A DNA stretch of 64,000 nucleotides from FEN-1279 sp964501535 (GTDB lineage: Bacteria > Bacteroidota > Ignavibacteria > Tepidaquicellales > Tepidaquicellaceae): positions 744,001 through 808,000 of the forward strand of contig CAZCSV010000001.1 in assembly GCA_964501535.1 (NCBI GenBank), written 5' to 3'. A program made the translations under genes and the position numbers. This document shows, one piece after another, positions 1 through 8,800 of the stretch (position 1 is the stretch's first letter; each line of letters begins with the position of its first letter). Under the pieces are notes generated by a model, which saw only the letters and a program-made list of their open reading frames with translations, did not search any database and had not been told where the DNA came from.

Positions 1-1
1 T

Positions 2-493
2 CTGCAGTCAAACCCCTCACCGGAAAAGACTTATACATTCAAAACAACCGATTTCGGTCTGACTTGGATAAGTAAAAATTTTAATTCATATAAAGTAATT
101 AAGGGATGCTCTTTAATCGACCAGAATAATTTCTTCTTGAGCGGGGGCGATTCGGTGTCTTCGGCTGTAATTATGAAATCTACTAACGGCGGTAATGTAT
201 TCGTAAAAAGTGTTTCAGGAGAAATTCCTGATTACTTTTATTTATATCAAAATTACCCCAACCCGTTTAATCCGTCAACAATTATACGTTATCAGATTAA
301 AAGCTCAAGATTCATAACCCTTAAAGTCTACAACATACTAGGCAAAGAGATTGCAGCACTTGTAAACACAAAACAATTACCCGGAACCTATGAAGTGAAC
401 TGGGATGCATCCGAATATCCCGGCGGTGTCTATTTTTATACCTTGGAATCGCAAAATTTCAAAGAGACAAAGAGAATGGTTTTATTAAAATAA
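2..493 (+). CDS. C-terminal part of a T9SS-exported protein (5' truncated)
   Basis: The frame is open from the window edge, so the true start lies outside. The visible 163 residues begin with a stretch that suits a BNR/photosynthesis-repeat type secreted protein (TYTFKTTDFGLTW, then MKSTNGGN). They end with a complete type IX secretion sorting domain: YQNYPNPFNPST, a LKVYNILGKEIAALV strand, GGVYFYTL and the terminal KRMVLLK. This domain directs export across the outer membrane and is then removed or used for surface anchoring. The activity of the missing N-terminal part cannot be told. A TTG at 137 could be taken as a start, but the frame continues upstream with sensible sequence, so it is not used here. 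Confidence 0.85.
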   Translation: MQSNPSPEKTYTFKTTDFGLTWISKNFNSYKVIKGCSLIDQNNFFLSGGDSVSSAVIMKSTNGGNVFVKSVSGEIPDYFYLYQNYPNPFNPSTIIRYQIKSSRFITLKVYNILGKEIAALVNTKQLPGTYEVNWDASEYPGGVYFYTLESQNFKETKRMVLLK

Positions 494-527
494 TATATTT
501 TTTATATTCGGGAAAAATATATATCCT

Positions 528-1109
528 CTGATACTCGATAAAAAATACTGGGAAAATAAATACCTAAACGACGAAGCAGGATGGGATATCGGCAGTATCT
601 CCACTCCCCTTAAAGAATATTTCGACCAGCTCGAAAATAAAGGAATCAGAATATTAATTCCCGGATGCGGCAATGCATACGAAGCCGAATACCTGTTCGA
701 TAATGGATTTAAAAACGTCTTTGTCCTGGACATCGCAGAAACTATCATCTCCGAATTCACTAAACGTGCTCCTCACTTCCCTGTCGGAAATATCATCATC
801 GAAGATTTTTTTGAACATAAAGGAAAATACGATTTAATCATCGAACAGACTTTTTTCTGCGCAGTCTTTCCTTCCGAAAGAAAAAAATATTCCGAAAAGG
901 TTTTCGAATTGCTGAATCACGGAGGCAAACTCGTCGGATTGCTATTCAGTCACGAATTCGGCAATACATTCCCCCCTTATGGAGGGACTAAAGAAGAATA
1001 CCTTGAATATTTCAAACCGTTTTTCCAAATTAAGTATTTCTCGATTGCTCATAATTCAATAAAGCCAAGAGCCCGTAGAGAATTTTTTATTAACTTAATA
1101 AAAATATGA
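528..1109 (+). CDS. Thiopurine-methyltransferase-like SAM-dependent methyltransferase
   Basis: The reading frame is open from the stop at 486-488 to TGA at 1107-1109. It translates to a full-length TPMT-type class I methyltransferase: KYWENKYLND and GWDIG near the N-terminus, SAM-binding motif I ILIPGCGNAYEAEYL, then VLDIAE, DLIIEQTFFCAV, GGKLVGLLF and a C-terminal NSIKPRARREFF. The family methylates small acceptors; the substrate here is unknown. There is no ATG, GTG or TTG in frame before codon 909, which lies deep inside the fold. The start given is a CTG at 528; ATA at 531 is an equal alternative. It overlaps the next gene by ATGA, which suggests translational coupling. Confidence 0.75.
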   Translation: MILDKKYWENKYLNDEAGWDIGSISTPLKEYFDQLENKGIRILIPGCGNAYEAEYLFDNGFKNVFVLDIAETIISEFTKRAPHFPVGNIIIEDFFEHKGKYDLIIEQTFFCAVFPSERKKYSEKVFELLNHGGKLVGLLFSHEFGNTFPPYGGTKEEYLEYFKPFFQIKYFSIAHNSIKPRARREFFINLIKI

Positions 1110-1708
1110 CAAAAAAACATATCCACGAAATTATTTGCCCTACCTGCAACAGCTCTTTCTGGATAAATGATGCGTATTCATATTTTAATAATCAGCAAAT
1201 ATGCTCAAACTGCAATACCCCCATTCAGACGGGAAAAAACGGTATGGATGAACAAATTTTAATACAAATCCGAGGGAAAGCATCTATCAGGGCAATCAGA
1301 ATGATTAAAGATGCAAGGCATTGCAGTCTGAGAGCCGCAAAGAAACAGGTGAAAGCGGTTGCAAAAGCTAATAATATCAAAATTAATACCGACGTTACTT
1401 CGGTTCTCAATTTCTTTTTGAGAATTGTTATTAGTGCTCTCCTTGGTCTAGGAATTGTGGGCATTGGAAGCGCTTTTTATCCGGAATTGCAAAAAATTGC
1501 CGCTCCGGTAGTATGCCAGGGAGATTTTAAAATCGAAGTGGAAAAAGAGCTTACCACTAAAACCCGGGGAGAAAGAAGCAAAGGGAAAGAAGTACTGGTA
1601 ACCTGCGACGATGAAGATATTTCCGAAAAAACATTCTATGCTTCCGTCGGTATATATGCACTTATTATCTTTATTTTACTCACTGCAAGAAAATTATTCA
1701 GCAGGTGA
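1106..1708 (+). CDS. Zinc-ribbon membrane protein with L7/L12-like helical segment
   Basis: Not a gene I recognise by name. Two CxxC pairs (CPTC near residue 11 and CSNC near residue 33) form a likely zinc ribbon. Residues of about 55-90 (IRAIRMIKDARHCSLRAAKK) resemble the C-terminal helices of ribosomal protein L7/L12. A hydrophobic segment follows at about 103-125, then a charged, probably periplasmic loop with two cysteines, and a second membrane segment close to the C-terminus. Its ATG overlaps the TGA of the methyltransferase, so the two are probably cotranscribed. No function can be assigned. Confidence 0.7.
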   Translation: MTKKHIHEIICPTCNSSFWINDAYSYFNNQQICSNCNTPIQTGKNGMDEQILIQIRGKASIRAIRMIKDARHCSLRAAKKQVKAVAKANNIKINTDVTSVLNFFLRIVISALLGLGIVGIGSAFYPELQKIAAPVVCQGDFKIEVEKELTTKTRGERSKGKEVLVTCDDEDISEKTFYASVGIYALIIFILLTARKLFSR

Positions 1709-1855
1709 CTTTAAGTCTCAAAATTTCCGGATTATTTTTTTTGTATAAAAAAAATAGTATGGAATGATATAAAAATCTATATTAAATTATACTAATACCG
1801 AAAAAGTAAGCATTTATTAAATAATAGCTTCTTAAATAAAGGAGAGGAAATATAT

Positions 1856-2485
1856 ATGAAGTACATTTTATACTTGTTGATCCTGCTCTTGCCTCTTATT
1901 GGCTGTAAGAAAATGAAACAGTCTTTTAAAAAAGAAATCAAAACTCAGCCGACTGCAAACTTACAACTCGATTCCACAGGCGTTCCTGTCGACCCGGGTA
2001 CTCTGTATTTCCCAATCGAGCTTGACTCGGCAAAAGTTCCGTTCTTCTCGAAAATGTTTTTCGCAATGTATGAACCCGTTTTATATAACTCCGGTCTTAA
2101 TAAAGAATCATTCAGGTTTTTATGGCTAAGAACCATAAAAAATCCTGTCGCAGTCAGACTGGAAAAACAAAATGACACTGTGTCTTTGTATATTAAAGTT
2201 ACTACCGGGACAGGCGGCGTCGGTCCCGGAAGGATAAGCAAAAGCGAAGTAAAGATTTTGTCGGCAAAAGAATGGAATGAATTTCAGGAATTAATCAACC
2301 AGAGCGATTTCTGGAATATGCCGACCATAGATGATGAAAAGAAAATATCAGGTGAACAGTGGATTATGGAAGGTTATAAAAAGGATGATTATAATCTTTG
2401 CGAAAAGTGGAATCCCGAATTAGATGACCCGTTTAGAATTGCTTGTGAATACCTGCTGAATTTAGCCGGTATTCCTAAAAATTAA
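1856..2485 (+). CDS. Hypothetical lipoprotein
   Basis: The 209-residue product begins with a short positively charged end, a hydrophobic core and the lipobox LIGC with Cys at about 17, so it is probably an anchored lipoprotein. The mature part has no motif I recognise. A GGAGAGG ribosome binding site at 1842-1848 sits upstream of the ATG. It is a single-gene unit, followed by an inverted-repeat region. Confidence 0.75.
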   Translation: MKYILYLLILLLPLIGCKKMKQSFKKEIKTQPTANLQLDSTGVPVDPGTLYFPIELDSAKVPFFSKMFFAMYEPVLYNSGLNKESFRFLWLRTIKNPVAVRLEKQNDTVSLYIKVTTGTGGVGPGRISKSEVKILSAKEWNEFQELINQSDFWNMPTIDDEKKISGEQWIMEGYKKDDYNLCEKWNPELDDPFRIACEYLLNLAGIPKN

Positions 2486-2502
2486 AAATATTTTTTGTTT
2501 TT

Positions 2503-2598
2503 AAAAGGTTGCCTCAAAGCTGTTTTAAGTACGGCATTTATATCTTTTTTTGGTTTTGTGATTTAAGTTACATACTTAATTTTTTGAGACAGCCTTTT
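2503..2598. repeat. Short element with terminal inverted repeats, or long-loop terminator
   Basis: The 16-base arm at 2503-2518 (AAAAGGTTGCCTCAAA) is the near-perfect inverse of 2583-2598 (TTTGAGACAGCCTTTT), with two differences that can pair as G-U in RNA. The arms enclose about 64 AT-rich bases. The right end followed by a T-run would work as a terminator for the lipoprotein gene. The layout also fits a small non-autonomous transposon remnant. No transposase is present. Confidence 0.45.
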
Positions 2599-2614
2599 TT
2601 TATTATTCTAATTA

Positions 2615-4114
2615 ATGAATAAAAAAATTAACATTATTGGCGCCGGCATTGCAGGCCTTTCTGCCGGTTGTTATCTGCAGATGAACGGATACGTTACAGA
2701 GATTTTTGAAATGAATTCCCTGCCCGGCGGATTGTGTACATCGTGGCTGCGTAATGGATATACTTTCGACGGTTGTCTCCATTGGATTGTTGGTTCAAAT
2801 CCTACCGACAATTTTTATTATCTATGGAATGAATTAATTGATATGAAAAAAGTCGAATTTATAGATTTCGATTATTATTCAAAATATGAAGATGGGAAGA
2901 GAAACATTGTAACTTTTTATTGCGATGCGGAAAAATTAAAAAAAGAATTATTACAAAAATCCCCCGAAGATAAAATTACTATAAATAATTTCATAAAGGC
3001 AATAAAAAAATTTTCGAAATTCTCGATGCCAATAGATAAAGCCGCAGAGACTTATAACTTTCTCGATGGATTAAAGATGATGACGAAGATTATTCCTTAT
3101 GTAAATAGTTATAAGAAATGGATAAATTTTTCCGTAAATGATTTCTCAAATCTCTTCAAAAATGAATTAATTAGGAATTCTCTGAAAGTTCTGTCAACCG
3201 ATGACATATCCGCATTTTTTATGATTATGATGTTTGCATGGATGAATAAAAAAAGTGCAGGCTACCCCGTCGGAGGCTCACTTAAATTTTCTCAACTTAT
3301 AGAAAAAAAATATCTCGAACTTGGAGGAAAAATAAATTACAGGAATAAGGTAACGAAAATAATTGTTAAAGATAAATCGGCAAAAGGGATCCAGCTTGAA
3401 AATGGAGATACTCACTTTTCGGATTGTGTAATTTCAGCAGCGGATGGCTTTTATACAATTTTTAAAATGCTCGATGGCAATTTCACAGATAAAAAAATAA
3501 AAAAAATTTATAAAACGTATAAAACATTTCCTTCTTATTTACAGGTATCTCTTGGTGTAAATTATTCGTTCGATAATAATCCGCATTATATTAAATATGC
3601 TTTGGAAAAGCCAATGAAAATTGACGAAAAAACCGAATACGCTTATTTATATGTAAGAATTTTTAATTTTGATAAAACAATGGCTCCAAAGGGTAAATCA
3701 TCTCTGTATGCTTTATTCGTGACCGATAATCATACTTACTGGGAATATTTAAGAAATAATGATAAGGTAAGATATCAATCGGAAAAAGACAGAATTGCTA
3801 AAGAAGTTATCGATATTCTCGAGAGAAAAATCGGGAACATCAAGAATAATATCGAGGAAGTTGATGTCTCAACACCCGCAACTGTTATAAGATATACCAA
3901 TAATTGGAAGGGAAGCTATGAAGGCTGGCTGCCTACAAAGCAAACCGGTATTCAAGGTATTAATAAGACTCTGCCCGGTCTTGATTCCTTTTATATGATT
4001 GGTCAGTGGGTTGAAATCGGCGGCGGTGTCCCTGCAGCACTTATATCGGGAAGAAATGTTACACAGATAATTTGTAAAAAAGATAAAAAGAAATTTATAA
4101 CTACTCATTATTAA
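2615..4114 (+). CDS. CrtI/carotenoid-isomerase-like FAD-dependent oxidoreductase
   Basis: The 499-residue protein has the FAD-binding dinucleotide fold at the very start (INIIGAGIAGLSAGCYL) with the acidic end of the second strand at EIFEMN, then PGGLCTSW. A family-typical C-terminal FAD contact is also present (DSFYMIGQWVEIGGGVPAA). The length and both ends match the phytoene desaturase/carotenoid cis-trans isomerase and related NAD(P)/FAD oxidoreductases. No other carotenoid genes are near, so the substrate is open: carotenoid, retinol-like or other isoprenoid. It lies 19 bases before the permease on the same strand. Confidence 0.8.
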   Translation: MNKKINIIGAGIAGLSAGCYLQMNGYVTEIFEMNSLPGGLCTSWLRNGYTFDGCLHWIVGSNPTDNFYYLWNELIDMKKVEFIDFDYYSKYEDGKRNIVTFYCDAEKLKKELLQKSPEDKITINNFIKAIKKFSKFSMPIDKAAETYNFLDGLKMMTKIIPYVNSYKKWINFSVNDFSNLFKNELIRNSLKVLSTDDISAFFMIMMFAWMNKKSAGYPVGGSLKFSQLIEKKYLELGGKINYRNKVTKIIVKDKSAKGIQLENGDTHFSDCVISAADGFYTIFKMLDGNFTDKKIKKIYKTYKTFPSYLQVSLGVNYSFDNNPHYIKYALEKPMKIDEKTEYAYLYVRIFNFDKTMAPKGKSSLYALFVTDNHTYWEYLRNNDKVRYQSEKDRIAKEVIDILERKIGNIKNNIEEVDVSTPATVIRYTNNWKGSYEGWLPTKQTGIQGINKTLPGLDSFYMIGQWVEIGGGVPAALISGRNVTQIICKKDKKKFITTHY

Positions 4115-4133
4115 TCAAAAAAGGAAATCTTTT

Positions 4134-5636
4134 ATGAATCAATTCTTCGCTCGAAAACCTCTGAGCTTGCTTCTTGAAGAGATGAAGGGAGAAAACCGTC
4201 TTCGCAGAATTTTAGGACCTGTTACTTTAACAAGCCTCGGTGTCGGTGCTATTATCGGAACCGGTATATTCGTACTGACCGGTATTGCGGCTCACGATAA
4301 ATCAGGACCAGCTATTATTATCTCATTCCTTGCCGCTGGAATAGCCTGCGTGTTCGCTGCTCTATGCTATGCTGAATTTGCATCTATGGTTCCGGTTGCC
4401 GGTTCCGCTTATACATATGCTTACGCAACTATGGGTGAACTTTTTGCCTGGATTATCGGATGGGATTTAGTTTTGGAATATGCAGTCGGTTCGGCTACAG
4501 TTGCCCATGGCTGGTCGCATTACTTTCAGGATTTTATCGGAATATTCGGATTGTCAATACCTATGATATTTATGAAAGCACCGATTGATTTCGACCCCGA
4601 AGTCGGTCATTTCATCGCTACGGGGTCAATTCTGGACTTACCGGCAGTTATTATTGCTGCAATAGTTACGGTAATTCTAATTAAAGGTATCAGAGAAAGT
4701 GCTACTTTTAATGCTACTATGGTAGGTATAAAAGTTGCTATTGTGCTACTGGTAATCGGTATCGGTGCTTTTTTTGTTAATCCCGATAACTGGAGTAATT
4801 TTGCACCGTTCGGTTACGGCGGCTTGACATTTTTCGGAACGACAATTTGGGGACAGGAAGCTCTAGATGGAGCTCCGCTCGGTATGCTTGCAGGCGCTGC
4901 AATGATTTTCTTCGCATATATCGGTTTCGATTCGGTTTCTACTCACGCGGAGGAAGCTAAAAATCCAAGGAAAGATGTTCCAATCGGAATTATTGCTTCT
5001 CTCCTGATTTGTACCGTTCTGTATATTGTGGTAGCAGGAATTTTGACGGGTATGGTTCCATACGACCAAATCGATATAGATGCACCCGTTTCAGATGCAT
5101 TCAATAGGGTTGGGCTTACATGGGCACAGTTTATAATTTCATTGGGTGCATTAGCGGGTATTACCTCTGTATTGCTCGTTATGATGCTGAGTCAACCGAG
5201 AGTATTTCTCGCTATGGCTCGGGACGGTTTGGTTCCCCCAAGTGTCTTTGGAGCAATACACGAAAAATTTAGAACTCCTTGGAAATCTACAATCATAACC
5301 GGAATGTTCGTCGCCGTTCTGGCAGGATTCCTGCCGCTAAGAGTTCTTGCTGAACTTGTGAATATAGGAACTCTTTTTGCTTTTACTGTCGTCTGTACTG
5401 CAGTATTAATTATGCGAAGAAAACATCCAGAAGCAGAAAGACCATTCAAAGCACCTCTTTATCCCTTAGTTCCTATTGCGGGAATATTAACATGCATTGT
5501 CCTGATGTTCTCTCTGCCACTTGAAAATTGGTACAGATTATTCGGTTGGCTTGCTATTGGAATGGTAATTTATTTTTCCTATGGAAGGAGACACAGTGTT
5601 ATGCACAAAATGCTGAAAAACGAAGAAATTAAATAA
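4134..5636 (+). CDS. APC-superfamily amino acid permease (cationic amino acid transporter type)
   Basis: The 500-residue integral membrane protein has about twelve hydrophobic segments. The family signature is clear: SLGVGAIIGTGIFVLTG in the first membrane helix (substrate-binding unwound region), PVAGSAYTYAYA in the third, and FAYIGFDSVSTHAEEAKNP in the middle. It resembles the YfnA/CAT group that imports amino acids by proton symport or exchange. The ATG is preceded by AAAGGAAA. A strong terminator follows directly. Confidence 0.9.
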   Translation: MNQFFARKPLSLLLEEMKGENRLRRILGPVTLTSLGVGAIIGTGIFVLTGIAAHDKSGPAIIISFLAAGIACVFAALCYAEFASMVPVAGSAYTYAYATMGELFAWIIGWDLVLEYAVGSATVAHGWSHYFQDFIGIFGLSIPMIFMKAPIDFDPEVGHFIATGSILDLPAVIIAAIVTVILIKGIRESATFNATMVGIKVAIVLLVIGIGAFFVNPDNWSNFAPFGYGGLTFFGTTIWGQEALDGAPLGMLAGAAMIFFAYIGFDSVSTHAEEAKNPRKDVPIGIIASLLICTVLYIVVAGILTGMVPYDQIDIDAPVSDAFNRVGLTWAQFIISLGALAGITSVLLVMMLSQPRVFLAMARDGLVPPSVFGAIHEKFRTPWKSTIITGMFVAVLAGFLPLRVLAELVNIGTLFAFTVVCTAVLIMRRKHPEAERPFKAPLYPLVPIAGILTCIVLMFSLPLENWYRLFGWLAIGMVIYFSYGRRHSVMHKMLKNEEIK

Positions 5637-5656
5637 TCAATAATAAATTATAAATT

Positions 5657-5692
5657 AAAAACGTTCTCGGATTTCCGAGAACGTTTTTTTTT
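5657..5692 (+). terminator. Rho-independent terminator after the permease
   Basis: A stem of ACGTTCTCGG and CCGAGAACGT with an ATTT loop is followed by a run of nine T. It ends the transcript of the permease gene 20 bases after its stop codon. The A-run on the left side would let it act weakly in the other direction. Confidence 0.92.
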
Positions 5693-5899
5693 ATAAAACT
5701 TACAATCCATAAATTACCTGCTTTTTTAAAACATACCCAGCTTCTTTCTTTGTTAAATATATTGTGTGGCGTTTTTTTTTGGAACAGTATTTGTCGTATT
5801 GAGTATAAAAAAGTAGACACTTAATTTTTTTATATATTAATACATTTAATTTACATATTTTTAATAATAACATTTCGAAACATCAAAAAATTTTTATAT

Positions 5900-8800
5900 A
5901 TGAGAACAAAAATCTTTGTCCCGGTTTTATTTCTTGCTGTCTTAGTTTCACTCTTCTACACGAATTCCTTCTCAAAGGAAAAATCAATAAATAAATCACC
6001 AGTTTATTTCAACGACTATGATAAAGATTGGAGAACTGTTGATTCATTGACAAATTATGGTCTGCCTAAATCAGCACTTGAAATTGTTGAAAAAATTTAT
6101 GACAGGGCGAAAAACGAAAATAATGCTCCCAATTTTGTAAAAGCAATTATCTATAAATCAAAACTGAAAATTAATACAAGAGAAGATTCATATGAACTGA
6201 ATATTAAAGAAGTAACCGAGGAAATGAACAATTCTGTTTTTCCTGTAAAACCTGTTCTGCAGTCGATGCTTGCTGAATTGTATTGGTCTTATTACCAGAC
6301 AAACCGCTATAAAATACTCGACAGAACAAAAACGGTAAATTTTGTGCAGGATGATATAAAAACCTGGGATCTAAGTAAATTTACTGAAAAAGCTATATAT
6401 TATTTCAAGGAATCTCTTAGCGATGTTTCGAATTTGCAAAACACAAAAATTGAAATTTATGATGAAATATTAAACGACTTCAAAAATTATCCGACTCCGC
6501 CGAACGGCAGAGCGTTCAGACCTACATTGTTCGATTTTCTGGTTCACAGAGCCATCGATTTCTTTTCGAACCGCGAATCCGACCTGACCAGACCAGCAGA
6601 ACAATTCACATTAAACGACCCTAAATATTTCTCGATTGCGGATGATTTTGTTAATTTCGATATCAAAACAACGGATAACCAGTCATTCGATTTCTTTGCA
6701 ATTACTTTATTGCAGGAGGCAATTAAATTTCACCTGAAAGATGCTTCTCCGGAAGCATTGATTGATGTGGATTTGAAGAGACTCAATTACGTTCTGCAAA
6801 ATTCCGGAAATGACGATAAAATGAATTTGTATCTGAAAACACTTGATGATATGGAATTAAAATATTCCGGTAATCCTGTCTCCGCAATGGTCAGCTATCA
6901 TAAGGCAAATTATATTTTCAATCGGAGTAGAAAGTATGACCCGCTGAAATCGGATGAATATAAGTGGGATGCTAAAACTGCATATGAAATTTGTGAAAAT
7001 GCCGTTAACAAATATCCCGAATCCGATGGAGCGGCTAACTGCAAAAGCCTGCAAACAACCATTGCCTATAAAAATATCGGACTGAAACTCGAGAATATTA
7101 ATTTGCCCGATAAAGCTTTTAAATGCCTCGTTTCGTACAGAAATGTTTCGGCATTGTATTTCAGGATAATCCGTACTTCGCAGGAAGATATTCAAAAAAT
7201 ATTATCCGGTCTGGATAATACTTACGGATATTCAAATGACAAGCTCAATGAAAAACTTATCGAATTTTATTCAGGCGAAAATCCCGTTGAGAAATTTTCC
7301 GTGAACCTTCCCAACGATAATGATTTCCAGGAACACAGAACCGAAGTTAAAATTTCACCCCTCGGACTTGGTGAATATATCGTAATTGCAGGTACCAGCG
7401 AAAACCTGAGTTACGAAAAAAATGCCGTGGCATATTGCTTTACTACAATATCAAATATCAGCTTTATAAATAGAAATACAACCGATGGCTCTATGGAGTT
7501 TTATGTGTTGAATAGAAAAACCGGCGAACCAATGCCTGGTGTGGATGCAACTATGTTCTATCAGAAATACGACCCAAATTCCTATAAATACGAATATATC
7601 AAAAGTAAAACCTATAAAACGAATAATGACGGCTATTTCATTATTAAATCTCCCAAAGAATATACTACTTACTATATTGAATTTGAAAAGGATAAGGATT
7701 TTTTAAACTCTGCACTAAACGGCAAAGATTTTCTCAATACATATTATCTCAATGGATTATTCTACCAGTATAATTATACCCCCTATGATGAATCAAAACC
7801 TTATAAGCACATTTATTTCTTCACCGACCGCGCAATTTATAGACCCGGTCAGACAATCTATTTCAAAGGAATAGTTCTTGAAACTCAGGATAGAGAAAAC
7901 AGGATTGTTCCGGATTTTAACGCTAAAGTGACTTTTAAAGATGTAAACTATAAGGATATTTCCAGCACAGATGTCGTAAGCAATGAATACGGAACTTTCA
8001 ATGGCTCGTTCGTCTCACCGACAGGCGTTTTGAACGGACGTATGACCATTCTCGTGGAAGGACTCGGGTCAATAAACGTGCAGGTCGAGGATTATAAACG
8101 TCCGAAATTCGAGGTCAAATTCGACGATGTTAAAGGAAGCTACAGGTTGGGTGATGAAGTAAAAGTTCAGGGAAATGCAAAATCATATTCAGGTGCAAAC
8201 GTAGATAATGCTTCGGTAAAATACAGAGTCGTGCGGAAAGCCGTATTCCCGTATTGGTGGTTCTATTGGTACGGATACTATCCTGTTTCCCCCGAAGTGG
8301 AAATACTTAACGGCTCAACCGTTACAAACGAAAACGGCGAGTTTGAAATAAAATTCAATGCCATCCCTGATAAAACCGTGCCGAAAGAATCAAAACCGTA
8401 TTTCACTTATTCCGTCACTGCGGATGTAACCGATTTAAACGGCGAAACAAGAAGTAATAATAAATCGGTTTCGGTCGGCTATAACTCCCTGTTAATTGGT
8501 GTCGATATTCCCGCTAACGTTGATAAAAATGACAAATCGGATTTCAAAATTAAAACAACAAACCTGAACGGAGAATTCGAACCCGCAGAAGGAACTATCT
8601 CGATTTTTAAACTAAAAAATCCCTCAAGAACACTCCTCAGCCCTGAATGGACTAAACCCGATAAATATCTTTATTCAAGAGAAGAATATTATAAGCACTT
8701 TCCGAATGATGCCTACGGCGACGATAATAATTTCTATAAATGGGAAAAAGAATTCAAAGTCGATGACGTCAGTTTTAATACCGCAGTCGATACAATCCTT

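Noticed and set aside
5693..5899. Minus-strand 63-codon frame after the permease terminator
   Set aside because: It overlaps the terminator and the permease end, has no ribosome binding site and reads as low-complexity sequence.
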